Shown here piece after piece: positions 40,301-51,629 of a stretch of 64,000 nucleotides of DNA. Under the pieces are notes generated by a model that ran no database searches, was not told the origin of the DNA, and saw nothing but the letters and a program-made list of their open reading frames with translations. The stretch is from Prunus persica (Eukaryota; Streptophyta; Magnoliopsida; Rosales; Rosaceae), in contig NC_034011.1 of assembly GCF_000346465.2 (NCBI RefSeq), positions 1,654,765-1,718,764 of the forward strand. Reading direction: 5' to 3'. Both the position numbers and the translations under genes were made by a program. Position 1 is the stretch's first letter. Each line of letters begins with the position of its first letter.

Positions 40301-43300
40301 TGTGGGGAAAGATAACCTACAAATCAAATTAAAAACAACAAGAAAATCAATAGGCAGGAACTAGAAAAAATACTGAGTAACTTTGAAAATAAATTGCTAG
40401 AAGCAATGACAATTACATTGGATGAGCTTTAAATTTGAGACAGAAGTATTTACTGGTAGATCCGGAATAGGAATTCTCTCGTAAATCTTTAACTGCAGCG
40501 ATGGAACGTCAGCATTATCGTCAGTATTGCTGTCATCTACTTCTTTGGTATAAAGCAGAATCAATTCTTGAAATGCTGCCTCCTAATTTGCAAAGACACC
40601 AAATATTATTACCATCAGCATGTAACTATATCTACAACAGAAGAGAAATACTAATCATCCTAGAAGGTTTGCTTATACAAAAGAGGTAACTAAGGAAGTA
40701 GAATCAAACTATATATGAGCAGTACCTGGAGGATTGACTGTGAGAAAAGAATAGAAACGGAAGTTTTTAGCATTTTCCAAATGTCATTTCCACAGTATTT
40801 CCTTGTAGCAGGTCTCCATATGTCACTAAGTGATATCCTTGATAAGAAAATGGGCCTGTGCAAACAATATTACTATTATTTGACCATTAAAGGTTCCAAA
40901 TAGAAAATCCATGACTATAAGAGCAGGCCAAACATTTGAAATATGAAATCGCTTGTTAACATGGCATTAGATTAAATGGTCCTTCATGCAACCAGTCAGT
41001 TTTTTGTTTCAATCAATTAACGTTTGAACTTCAATGTGAATACTTCAAGTCTAATATTTACAATACAATCAATTCTATATAATCTTCGAAATAAATAAGA
41101 GATTAAAAAAAAAAAACCGAATTCGAAACGTTTTTAAGAGAAGGAAACCAATACACCAAAAAAAATGTAAAAAAAATTTAAGGGACCAACACCACTATAT
41201 TGAGCTCAAATTCATTTTGGTCAAGAAGATTGACATTTGGTACTGCTTTCAGTTAGTTAAGTTAATAGCTTCTCTTCAAGTTAGAGGAAAAGCAGCAAAC
41301 AACTGGATATAGAAAAACAGGGATAAAGTGTGATGGAATGTGAACAAAAAAAAAAAAAATTATTGGGAAAACCTTGCATAAGGGTCAGAAGCATTAGTAT
41401 CACCATCCAACTCAAACGGTGTTTCTGGTGTAGGGGAAATAAGTCCAATCCATGAAAGCAACTTCTTTAAGAGCCTTCCACGGGGTCCAACTGTAGATAA
41501 AAGCCCTTCATAACGAGATACTGCTCTCTGTGCTGCCAACCATATTGGGAGGTCCCTATCTGATGGTTGCTCTACTCTCAGACGATCATCAGAAGTTTGT
41601 TCATTATAACGAAATGCTTGCTGAAAAACAGACAGCTCCTTAAGCCAAAGTTGCATTCTTTTAGTCAAATCTTGTACTTCTGGAGTTTGACAAGCAACTT
41701 TGAATGCCTGTCATAAAGCAAGAGAGAAAAAGTATGTCAAACTAAATATAGAAGAAAGGGGAAAAGAAACAAAAACCTCTAGGCTGCTGCCCAGGATGAA
41801 GAGGCAGCCATTGTTCTGAAAAAGACAATGACCTCAGTTATCCAGCTCCCAAATCTCCCCAATGGTTTTGATACGATGAAGAAGGCTCCTTGTAGAAGTT
41901 TGGACTGTATGTAATCCAGTTTTTCCACAAGTAGTAGGCCCTTCTGCCTCTCTGTTGCATATCCTCGCCTGGCAGGAGTCAATATTTAGATAGTTTACTA
42001 TCTTGAAAGTGGTCAGCTCAACACTAATGGTCACATAAATCCTGTTCAGGGATCTTGACTCTTAACCAGAAACATAAAATCTATGTTTTTTAAGAATAAA
42101 ATTAGTCATAATGCAACACGGCTTCATGATTCAGCTTGAATCAGTGTAAAGATTAATATAAAAACTAGAATCACCTGAATATTATTGCATTGGACTCAGA
42201 TGCCCTCTTCCAGTCAACATATACGGGCAAAGTAAGGAGATAATCAGTGTTCAATGCAGATGTCAGCATTAAATCCCTTTCTGATAGTTCTTCAAACTGA
42301 GCATCATAAAGAAGTTGCATGAAAGAATGCTGGAAACGAGCGGAAACAGCAACTCTACATCAAAAGAAAATATTGCATAGGATTGATGTCAAAGGTTTCC
42401 ATACCATGAGTCTGAAGAAGAATTGAGAATAAATATAGAACATACATTGTGCAAGCCTCCAAAAAATTAAAAAGGAGATCATTCAAACTTTAACCTCAAA
42501 CTGGCATTGTAAAGAAAATAACAATAACCAACACAGTACCATCTTTGTCCTATTTCTGGAATAAGAATTAATTTTATAACATGAAATTAGATAAAGAGTT
42601 GTCTTCTGATACAATTCAAATCAAATATACTCTGTAACAATTACAAGCATACAGTTTTCCAGTGTTAGAGTGAGTATAACAAATCCTAGACCTGACGCAC
42701 TAAGCATAATTCCTACCATTGAAGCTTTTCAAAGCCTCCAGCTTGTGCTTGATGAGTTTCCCAGTAGTTTACAAATTGGGTAGTAAAAATGAAGAAAAAT
42801 ATTAACTTAAAGAAAAATTTGTGATACCTCTTGACGTTCTTAGCCGAAGAACCCAAGAGTTTTTTCAACCCCAGAACATAATCGAATGGCATTTGCTTGT
42901 CAGCTTCAACTTTTTCATTCCCATCTGCCTCCGTACTCTCAACTCCATTAATGCCACTCCTAGCAGAATCTGAGCCCTGCCCATTATTCACAACTTGTTC
43001 ATCAACCTCCTTAACTGTTTGCTTGTGTTCCATGGAGTTGGAATCAAAATAATCGGCTCGCATTGCTTCCAAGATGCTTTTGTGTTCAGCATGAAGAATA
43101 GAGTCCAAGCACCTGCAAATTAAACAGCTTTTGGTTATTCAATATTTCTTCGTTTCTTCCAGCCATTGAAATGGGTTCGATGGGATTACGAAGAGAGAAG
43201 AAGAAAGTATTGGAGAGCATCATCTTCATCGCCATTTTTGTCTTGGAACACAGTCGAAACGACGCCGTCCAGCAGCTCAGCCTTGGAAACAGGGATGTAC

Positions 43301-43620
43301 TTCTGCCTGGGCACTGGGATTTTAGAAATTCCATGCTCTTCTTCTTCTTCTTCTTCTTCTTCTTCTTCTTCTTGGTTATCTGGGACGACGTCGTTCTGCT
43401 TCTGATTCTTGCGGGCATCTTTCAAGTTTATAGCTTCAATTTGTTTAGGCTCCGTGGACAGTTCTTGGAATCCGGTGAGCGAGGAGTGGGCGACTGTGAG
43501 CGACTGAGATACTGCGGCTGATGCTGGTGATGATGATGACGACGATGGTAATAGACGGCGGTGTTTTGAGGTTAACGAAAGAGCAGTGAGGCTGCTGAGT
43601 GTGTGCCAAGAAGCTGACAT
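37368..43620 (-). CDS. DUF3754 (TMEM143-like) membrane protein
   Basis: Function unknown; some plant members are labelled 'aminopeptidase' without good basis. Fourteen exons, 5' to 3': 43620-43190, 43112-42828, 42354-42175, 41968-41833, 41707-41373, 40855-40726, 40582-40454, 40316-40272, 39815-39736, 39552-39456, 39348-39259, 38576-38523, 37689-37624, 37520-37368; 2211 nt, 736 aa, phases consistent. The N-terminus (MSASWHTLSSLTALSLTSKH, then a Ser run) looks like an organelle transit peptide. A 12-Glu tract is at residues 84-95. The middle is soluble, with conserved blocks such as ERQKGLLLVEKLDYIQ and DIWKMLKTSVSILFSQ. Two hydrophobic segments, about residues 560-576 and 586-606 (LDVVAISALIIYVSRVV), are likely membrane spans. 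A domain of about 120 residues follows, including EAILAYAILLK and VEMPVDKAITTLLRLGL. The gene appears intact. The first donor, C|GTAATC, is weak; the frame supports it. Confidence 0.85.
43330..43371. repeat. Coding (CTT)n tract
   Basis: Trinucleotide run in exon 1 of the DUF3754 gene that encodes 12 glutamates on the minus strand; it can change length without shifting frame. Confidence 0.9.
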
Positions 43621-44344
43621 GTCAGGATTGAAAATCAGAGAGCAGCAGAGTGCCAACCTCGTATGTTGGATAAGGGAAAATGGCTTTTTTGGTCGAAGGG
43701 GAAAAATGGTTTCTTTCTTTCTCCTACTTGCTTTGTTATATTTTACGCATCATTTTTATCCCTAATTTTTCTATTAAAGCAATGTAATTCTCATTCTCAT
43801 ATGTCACACATCAATGTCATATTCGAAATCAATTCTAATTTAGTCTAATAATAAATATTTTAAGAATAAATTCATCTTGACACTTTTGTTGGTCACGGAC
43901 AAATATAACATGATCAATTTGATAGAAAATTAAATATAAGTGATATGGTGTTAAGGTTGATGTGTAAAATAAGAAGACCTAAATAATATTGATCTCGTTA
44001 AAATAATAGGACTGAAAATAGCATGTTTGAAATGTAGATGAACATTAATCTTCAACTTAATCACTAATAAAAGTTAACTTAAATGGCCTGATTTTCAATA
44101 TGAAGTTATCATTTTTCCCTTAAAATAGTGGGAAAAACAATAGATGGAAAGAAATAAAATTACCATACATGCCTCAAATATGAAGACTCTATTTCTTCGT
44201 AATTAATGAAATATTTTTCAAAAAAAATCATGATGAACTATTACATTTGTAAATTGCCTTTATATCCTTTCAGTGTTCCAAATCACATGTAAATGTAACC
44301 TACTCTGTTTTTTCTCTGCCTCAACATTATCTCCTCCATCCACC
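43621..44344. promoter_or_regulatory. Divergent intergenic region
   Basis: About 720 bp shared between the minus-strand DUF3754 gene and the plus-strand DUF3820 gene. It is AT-rich; I saw no clear TATA element on either side. Confidence 0.4.
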
Positions 44345-45178
44345 ATGACCACTCTGAGCACTCTCTTCCATCTCCACACTTCACCTTCAAACCCTACCCT
44401 CTCTCACGCCTCTCCTCACCTCCACCTCTCTTGCTCTTTCAAACCCAAAACCCCCAAACCACCATCTCTCTTCTCTTCAACAACACCACCACCTGCAAGA
44501 GACAGAGTCATAGACTTTGGAAAACACAAGGGCAAGATGCTAGGAACTCTCCCTTCAAGCTACCTCAGATGGATCTCCAAGAACCTCCGAGCCCGTGACT
44601 TTGAAGACTGGGCAAAGCTCGCAGACCAGGTCCTAGACGACGCCGTTTACAAGGACCGGATCGAATGGGAGTTGGCTGAGAACGTTCTGAATGGTAACAG
44701 GAGCAGTGCTCTTGGTGCAGGTGGAGTTTCTGAGTTGTTGGAAATGAGTGAGAGGTTTGGTTGGGATAATAATGACAAGATTGGTTGGAGAAAAGTGAAT
44801 TTTGAGCTTCTGGGTACTTCTAGAGGTGGAAGAATTCCAAGACTGAGTGAAAATGGAGGAGGAGAGAGAGAGGTGGAGAGGATGAGGGAGAGGGAGAAGA
44901 AGAAGAAGGTTGAGGTTTTGGGGGAAGGTGGAGAGAGGAGGAGGGAGAGGAGGGGGAGATTGAGAATGAAGAGGGAAGACGGAGGTGGGGTGAGGGAGGA
45001 GAGGGAGGAGAAGTTGGGGATTTTGGAAAAGGGTGGGGGTGATATTGGAAATGAAGTTGGATTAGGGAGGAACAAAGAGAATGATGAAGGTTGGATGGTT
45101 GAGAATTCAAACAGATTTCCTGGACGTGAAGCTCTGTTGAAGAAGGCATACAGCAGAAGAATGAGAAGATTTTCGTAA
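44345..45178 (+). CDS. DUF3820-domain protein, probably plastid-targeted
   Basis: Intronless, 277 aa from the ATG at 44345 (the first true ATG of the frame). The first about 50 residues (MTTLSTLFHLHTSPSNPTLS, rich in Ser, Thr and Pro with no acidic residues) look like a transit peptide. Residues about 54-80, VIDFGKHKGKMLGTLPSSYL followed by RWISKNL, are the core of the DUF3820 fold, a short domain also seen in bacterial proteins and of unknown biochemical role. The rest is highly charged: a WxKVNFELLG stretch, then a Glu/Arg/Lys/Gly-rich low-complexity region (about 170-250), ending in a basic FPGREALLKKAYSRRMRRFS. The low-complexity portion suggests a disordered tail. No partner gene is obvious nearby. 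Confidence 0.8.
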   Translation: MTTLSTLFHLHTSPSNPTLSHASPHLHLSCSFKPKTPKPPSLFSSTTPPPARDRVIDFGKHKGKMLGTLPSSYLRWISKNLRARDFEDWAKLADQVLDDAVYKDRIEWELAENVLNGNRSSALGAGGVSELLEMSERFGWDNNDKIGWRKVNFELLGTSRGGRIPRLSENGGGEREVERMREREKKKKVEVLGEGGERRRERRGRLRMKREDGGGVREEREEKLGILEKGGGDIGNEVGLGRNKENDEGWMVENSNRFPGREALLKKAYSRRMRRFS

Positions 45179-45403
45179 TTCTTTTGGGTTTCTTCTTCTT
45201 CTTTTCATTTGAACTTTTTTCTGGTGAGTTTAGAGAGATGGTGGATTTATGAGTGTGTGTATTAGCATACATTCAAATGGTGATTAGTGAACGTGAAATG
45301 TGACTGGATTTTAAGATTGAACAATCTTTTAATAATTTTAGTTTAGCTTTGGCTTTCAGATAAAACTAGAATTTGTAATTTTGGTCGTATAATGTCAACA
45401 TAA

Positions 45404-45404
45404 A

Positions 45405-45439
<35 letters not shown>

Positions 45440-45440
45440 A
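45404..45440. repeat. (TA)n microsatellite
   Basis: TA run interrupted once by TG; it abuts the 43-bp tandem repeat that follows. Confidence 0.85.
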
Positions 45441-45524
45441 TATTTTAAGAGTACAGCCGCTCGGCTATACTCTATAAATAGAATATTTTAACAGTACAGC
45501 CGCCCGGCTATACCCTTTAAATAG
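45439..45524. repeat. 43-bp tandem repeat, each unit with a near-palindrome
   Basis: Copies at 45439-45481 and 45482-45524. Each contains GTACAGCCGNNCGGCTATAC (45451-45470 and 45494-45513), a near-perfect inverted repeat, followed by an AT-rich tail ending AAATAG. Confidence 0.85.
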
Positions 45525-45547
45525 CATAACCTGGATTTCCCTTTTTT

Positions 45548-46160
45548 AATTACTTTAATTAGTAGTTATGTTTTAATAATTATTTACTTAGTAAATAATT
45601 AGTATTTAAATATTTTATTTTTAAAAAATTAATTACTATTTATTAAATAATACAATTTATGAAGTTAATTAAAATATTTAATACTCATTATTCACTAAGT
45701 AAATAATAATTAAAATATAATTACTAATGAAAGTAATTTAATAAGGCTAAGATATTATTTAATTACTAAAAAGAAACTAAATACAAAAAATTATTTACCT
45801 AAAAATACTAAGTTTATATATATTTTTTTTAAACCTCTCCAGACGAAATTTCATCGGCACATGTCTATCTCGGCGAAATGTTGCTGAATTAGACCTATAA
45901 CGACGACATTTCATCGGCTATGTAAATTTTGTCGGGAGAAGTCTAATCTAGCATAGACATTTGCCGACAAAATTTCATCGGGAGAAGTTTTTTTGCTTTT
46001 TTTATTTCATTTTAAAAATATAAAATTAGTTTCTTTACTTTTGTATTTTGGCCAACTTCTTTAATTTAATATATGTAATTAAGTAATATCTTAGTCTTTA
46101 CTTTAGTAATTACGTTTTAATTATTATTTCTTTAGTTAATATTTAAATATTTTGCTGATT
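45548..46160. repeat. AT-rich foldback with three arms and GACGAAATTTCATCGGC-like units
   Basis: A (about 45548-45617) is the approximate reverse complement of B (about 45671-45740). C (about 46073-46155) is the approximate reverse complement of B extended to 45765. Between B and C lie GACGAAATTTCATCGGC (45842-45858), CGACATTTCATCGGC (45904-45918), CCGACAAAATTTCATCGGG (45964-45982) and an inverted AAATTTTGTCGGGAGAAG (45924-45941). It is probably a non-autonomous transposon or nested elements. No coding sequence. Confidence 0.6.
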
Positions 46161-46508
46161 TCAACCTCTATATATCTTTTTGTTTCACCATGTAACTGGA
46201 AATATTTTTTTTTTGTGTACATCTCTCTTCTCTAGTAACCGGTTTTTCTTTACATCACTGATTTTTTTGTGTACATCTCTCTTCGTTGCAAGTAAGTTAT
46301 TTTCCACAACAGTTATAGCACATCTAATATTCTTTGTAGGCTGAATTGTAGCAATGGTCCATAAACTAAGATCAAACTTTACTTTTCGTCCCTCATATTG
46401 TTAAATTGTTATGGTTGTGTTTTAATTAGATCTCATGTTGCATCATTGGTCTTTCCATCAACTTAGTTAAATTTTATGTTAAAATTAAGGGCAAATTGGG
46501 AAATTCAC

Positions 46509-46573
<65 letters not shown>

Positions 46574-46936
46574 CTCCTGTGCGCTCTCCTTCTTCCCTGG
46601 ACGATTTCTTCTTCCCCCATTCCCCCATGACTACCACTTGCAAACTCCAACCCACAACCACCCTCTACTGTAGCCCGCAACCCCAACACCCACGGACCCA
46701 GAATCCCAGCCCCCATCCTCCACCCCAAATTTGGTCAAAACAAAGAAGCAGAGGGTTGATAGGTATTCATATTTCAAGTGATGAAATTTCAATTTTAGTT
46801 TTTTCTTTTATCATTTTGTTGAGACTTTAGATTTGCTAGCTTCTTGGGTGGCTTTTATCATTTTGCTGATATCTGGATATGGGTTGTCTCAGTTTTCTTG
46901 TTTACTTTAGATTTGCTAGCTTCTTAGTCAGGTGTA
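46161..46936. other. Upstream region of the F-box gene, split from it by the copia insertion
   Basis: Contains a (CT)n microsatellite at 46511-46573. C-rich sequence follows, ending in a possible donor near 46760 (TTGATAG|GTATTC), which may be a leader exon. A 22-bp sequence ACTTTAGATTTGCTAGCTTCTT-like occurs twice (about 46825 and 46903). No supported CDS. Confidence 0.4.
46511..46573. repeat. (CT)n microsatellite
   Basis: About 63 bp of CT dinucleotides with one T interruption. Confidence 0.95.
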
Positions 46937-46941
46937 TTGAT

Positions 46942-47175
46942 TGTTGGCGTGACTTGTGGATATTGACTTACTTTCCTTACACACCAAGAATTCCTATTAT
47001 AATTGTAATTGATTTACTTTAATTCCTGATTTCCTACTGTAAATAGATTTAGGAATTTATTATTTACTTGCCCATTCAGGTTTCGTTGTATTATAAATAT
47101 GACCTCCTACAAGGAGAAGAATACACAGAAAATTCCCACAAACAAATATTCTCTCATAATTTTCATATTTTAGCA
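46942..47175 (+). repeat. 5' LTR of the copia element
   Basis: Starts TGTTGGCGTG and ends TTTTAGCA. A TATAAATA promoter box is at 47092-47099, inside the part that is missing from the 3' LTR. Confidence 0.95.
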
Positions 47176-47234
47176 TGGTATCAGAGCGGCGATCTTGGAA
47201 TTGCTGACTCTAGTTTCAAAACCCCGCCGCCGCT

Positions 47235-48617
47235 ATGAGGGTTGATGATTTTTTCAACCCTCATGGAGGTAGCACCACCGACTCCTTCTCTCATTCTCAA
47301 CCAACCATCGTTGAGTTGAGTGCCCAGATGGCTCTGACCCTACAGATGCAGACTTTGACCCTGAACCCGATCCAGAATCAGGATTCTCTTTTAACGACCC
47401 CGACCCCGACTATGACGACGACGACCCCGACCCCGACTCCGAAGACGACCCCGACCCGCACTCCGATGATGACCCCAACCCCGAATTTGTCTATGATTCA
47501 GACCCCGATCCAGAATCAGGATCCTCTTTTGACGACCTCGACTCCGACCCCGACTATGACGACGACGACGACCCTGACCCCGACTCCGAAGACGACCCCG
47601 ACCCCCACTCCGATGATGACCTCAACCTCGAATTTGTCTATGATTCAGACCCCGATCCCGATTTCGACTCCGACTCCGGCCCCGACTCAGGCTCAGATTC
47701 TGATCCAAATTCCTACTCAACCTGTATCCTATGCTTCTTCCGCTGCACAGATTATGACTTCTAGACAAACGACCCCGACACATGTACCAAATTGCGCATA
47801 TTGTGGTGATCCGAGACACACTTGTGAGACTTGTTTTAAATCGCATGGCTACCCCGATTGGTGGGCTACTCTTACAGATCGAGGACAATGCAATATGACC
47901 AGTAATGGTACTGGTTATGGATTCCATACTTCCGATAAGATTGATTCCAAGAGCTGGATAATTGATTCTGGTGCAACTGATCATATGACGTTTGATCTTG
48001 ATGATTTTCTGAATACTACACAACCTCGACGAACCTGTATTGCAAATGCCAATGGTGTTACTTATCCTGTGACAGGGGCTGGCACTGTTGCACTCTCATC
48101 CTCTCTCACATTGTCTAATACTTTACTTGTTCCATCTTTATCCACTAAATTGTTGTCAGTTAGTCAGCTTACTGAACAATTGAATTGTTGTGTACTCATT
48201 TACCCGAGTTTTTGTTTGCTTCAGGATATTCACACTAAGGAGATTCTTGGTCGTGGTACTAAGAGAGGGGGGCTATATTATGTTGATAACTTCAGTCCCG
48301 GCGTGGCTAACAGTGTGACACATCCCTTTGATAGCAAACAAAAGCAAATCTGGTTGTGGCATCGTCGATTGGGACATCCGTCTTTTAGTTATATGAAGCA
48401 TCTTATACCAGATTTATTCTCAGGTTTTAAAGACTCCGACTTCACATGTGATACTTGTATTTTGGCCAAGAGTCACCGTGTGCCCTACCCGTTGAGTACG
48501 AACAAGTGTACTACTCCATTTACATTAATTCACTCTGATGTCTGGGACCTTCGCCTATCACTGCTCCTTCTGGTGTTCGATGGTTTGTCACATTCATCGA
48601 TGATTGTACACGGATGA
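47235..48617 (+). pseudogene. Copia gag-protease-preintegrase frame, disrupted
   Basis: From the ATG at 47235 the frame runs 460 codons. The capsid-type Gag domain is absent; in its place is a Thr/Pro-rich stretch made of tandem DNA repeats (47367-47651 and beyond). A zinc knuckle of CX2CX4HX4C type follows near residues 185-200, ending in HGYPDWW. The aspartic protease motif DSGATDHM comes next, then the GAG-pre-integrase region (LWHRRLGHP, CDTCILAK). Near 48545 the integrase frame is lost by an apparent single-base deletion, and in the original frame a TGA lies at about 48618-48620. Both prevent a full polyprotein. Confidence 0.9.
47367..47664 (+). repeat. 138/147-bp tandem repeat in the copia gag region
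   Basis: Units begin at CCGATCC at 47367, 47505 and 47652 (third partial). The lengths 138 and 147 are multiples of three, so the frame is preserved. Confidence 0.85.
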
Positions 48618-48628
48618 CATGACTTTAT

Positions 48629-51276
48629 TTGCTGAAGAATAAAAACGAAGTGTTTTCCCGTTTTCAGTCCTTCCACAAACAGATGAAAACTCAGTTTAAT
48701 GCTCAAATCCAGATTCTTCGCTCAGACAATGGTGGAGAATTTGTCAATCATGACTTTCAGACATACTTCCAACAACATGGAATTATCCATGAGACGACTT
48801 GTCCTCAGACACCGCAACAAAATGGTGTTGCTGAACGAAAGAATCGACATCTTCTTGAAACCGCCCGAGCACTTCTGATTGGCGCTCATGTTCCTCGCCA
48901 TCACTGGGATGATGCTATTGTCACTGCAGTTCACCTGATCAACCGCATGCCTTCTGGTGTCTTGACCTTTAAAACTCCTTTACAGGTGCTTGCGCAACAC
49001 AGACCTCTGCCCTCTGTTTTGGTACTCACACCCCGAATCTTTGGATGTGTGGCTTTCGTTCATCTCCACAAAAATCAACGTAGCAAACTTGATCCCTGTG
49101 CGCTTCGTTGTGTTTTTGTGGGTTATGCCACTCATCAGAAAGGTTACCGCTGTTATCACCCTCCTACTCAACGAACCTATGTCACTTTGGATGTGACTTT
49201 TCTGGAATCTGAGCTGTTCTTCCATGACCCATCATCCAATTCTGCGCTTCAGGGGGAGATACGAAGTGAAGAACAGAATTGGAGCAACTTGGAAAACAAA
49301 GAAATTCTCCTATGTACAGAAATGATTGATCATCCCGAGTCTGGAGCACGAGATTACTCTCTGTTGAAAAGTGACCAATCGCCCATTCATAGCGATCAAT
49401 TGCCTGACCCACCTGATCCATGCGAAGATATTTCTGATCCGAGTCCCACACCTACAGACAATACAGAACAACAAGATGAAGACCCCCCTTCTAACTCAAC
49501 AGTACCAACAGACCAATCTCCTGAGAATATCCTTGAGGTAACTACTCCTACTAGACTTGTGCATTTAAATGATAAAACTATTGGATATCAATTACCTTTC
49601 AGGCAAAATCGTGGGAAGCCACCAAACCGTTATTCACCGGATATTGGCAAAACATCCAAGTATCCAATTGCAAATCATGTATCCACTGAGAAGCTGTCTG
49701 AACCACTCAAGGCTTTTGTGCATCAGTTGTCTGCTATCCATATTCCAACCAAGGTCTCTGAAGCATTGAAAGATCCTAAGTGGGTCCAAGCTATAAAAGA
49801 GGAGATGAAAGCTCTTGAGAAAAATCAGACTTGGACATTGGAGACTATACCACGAGGAAAAAAGACTATCGGATGTAGATGGGTGTTTACTATAAAACAC
49901 AATGCAGATGGATCTATCGAGCGATACAAGGCAAGACTTGTGGCAAAAGGGTACACACAGACCTATGGTATAGACTATGAAGAAACTTTTGCACCAGTTG
50001 CAAAGTTAAACACCGTCAGAGTTTTATTGTCCCTTGCAGCTAATTTGGATTGGCCACTACACCAGTTTGATGTAAAGAATGCTTTTCTACATGGCGAACT
50101 CACGGAGGAGGTGTACATGGACATTCCTCCTAGATATAATACTACTCAGACTAGAACAGTTTGCAGGTTACGAAAAGCATTGTATGGATTGAAACAGTCA
50201 CCACGTGTATGGTTTGGACGGTTCATCATGGCAATGAAGAACAATGGTTTCAAACAGTGCAACTCAGATCATACTCTGTTCTTGAAACATCAAAAAAGGA
50301 AGGTAACAGCATTAATAATCTATGTTGATGATATGATTATTACTGGGAATGATAAACAGGAAATATCACAGTTACAAGACTATCTGGCTACGGAGTTTGA
50401 GATGAAGGATCTAGGTGGACTCAAGTATTTCTTGGGAATTGAGGTGGCTCGATCGCAGCAAGGCATATTTCTCTCTCAAAGGAAATATGTCTTAGACTTG
50501 TTGATAGACACAGGAATGCTAGATTGTAAACCTGCGGACACTCCTATTGTTCAGAATCATCATCTTGGAGAATATCCGGATCAAGTTCCAACTAACAAAG
50601 AAAGATACCAAAGGTTAGTGGGAAGATTGATCTATTTGTCACATACTCGACCAGACATTGCTTATGCGGTGAGCGTTGTCAGTCAATTTATGCACTCTCC
50701 AAGTGAAGACCACATGAATGCAGTTCTTCGGATACTTAGATATTTGAAGTCTGCACCTGGAAAAGGACTTATGTTCTCAAAGCATGGTCATCTAAATATT
50801 GATGGTTATTCAGATGCAGATTGGGCAGGTAATGTAACAGATAGAAAATCCACATCGGGTTACTTCACATTCGTGGGAGGTAATTTGGTGACATGGAGGA
50901 GCAAGAAACAGAATGTAGTAGCTTTATCCAGTGCAGAAGCCGAGTTCAGAGGCATGACTAAAGGGATTTGTGAACTTCTTTGGTTGAGAAAGTTGCTTAT
51001 TGAACTCGGGTATAAACCTACATCCACAATAAATCTCTTTTGTGACAACAAGGCTGCTATAGCCATTGCACAGAATCCGGTTCAGCATGATCGTACTAAA
51101 CATGTTGAGGTGGATTGACACTTCATCAAACAGAAGCTTGAGGCTAAAGTGTTTCAGTTTCCTTTTGTGAAATCCGAGGATCAATTGGCGGATATTTTGA
51201 CAAAGGCGATTTCCAGTAAAGCATTCCACAATTCACTGGATCAGTTGGGCATTGGTGACATATATGCACCAACGTG
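48629..51276 (+). pseudogene. Copia integrase / reverse transcriptase / RNase H frame, disrupted
   Basis: Open from 48629 to a TGA at 51116-51118. Integrase core: LRSDNGGEF and PQTPQQNGVAERKNR (the D and E of the D,D-35-E triad; the first D lies in the broken junction upstream). Reverse transcriptase: WVFTIKHNADGSIERYKARL, FDVKNAFLHGEL, YGLKQSPRVW and the catalytic YVDDMIITG. RNase H: SDADWAGNVTDRKSTSGY and SSAEAEF. The same frame continues after the premature TGA to a second stop at 51274-51276, with conserved C-terminal sequence between (QLADILTKA), so the TGA is a late nonsense change. Confidence 0.93.
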
Positions 51277-51284
51277 AGGGTGAG

Positions 51285-51513
51285 TGTTGGCGTGACTTGT
51301 GGATATTGACTTACTTTCCTTACACACCAAGAATTCCTATTATAATTGTAATTGATTTACTTTAATTGCAGCAAGAGGCAGGGACCCAAAAAAACCAGAA
51401 AGATAATTGAAAAAGACTTAATTTTTAAGAAGTTAAACAAAAGATCTCACGGAGAAGAATACACAGAAAATTCCCACAAACAAATATTCTCTCATAATTT
51501 TCATATTTTAGCA
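51285..51513 (+). repeat. 3' LTR of the copia element, with replaced core
   Basis: 51285-51367 and 51451-51513 are identical to the 5' LTR ends. 51368-51450 (83 bp, starting GCAGCAAGAGGCAGG) has no similarity to the matching 88 bp of the 5' LTR (47025-47112). Confidence 0.9.
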
Positions 51514-51518
51514 TTGAT

Positions 51519-51585
51519 CTACTAAGAGAAAAGGCAAAGCTTTGAGCTGAAAAACTCACTCTTCCTCTCAGGTTAATTTTCATTA

Positions 51586-51629
<44 letters not shown>

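Larger units (their letters stand above)
46942..51513 (+). mobile_element. Ty1-copia LTR retrotransposon, 4.57 kb
   Basis: TG..CA-bounded LTRs at 46942-47175 (234 bp) and 51285-51513 (229 bp). Target duplication TTGAT at 46937-46941 and 51514-51518. A primer-binding site TGGTATCAGAGC, complementary to initiator tRNA-Met, starts at 47176, and a purine-rich tract at about 51273-51284 precedes the 3' LTR. Gene order protease, integrase, reverse transcriptase, RNase H identifies Ty1-copia. The LTR ends are identical over 83 bp and 63 bp, indicating recent insertion, but their central segments are unrelated. The coding region is broken in three places, so the copy is not autonomous. Confidence 0.95.

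Noticed and set aside
44647..45272. Minus-strand Ser/Pro-rich frames
   Set aside because: Antisense shadow of the charged low-complexity region of the DUF3820 gene.
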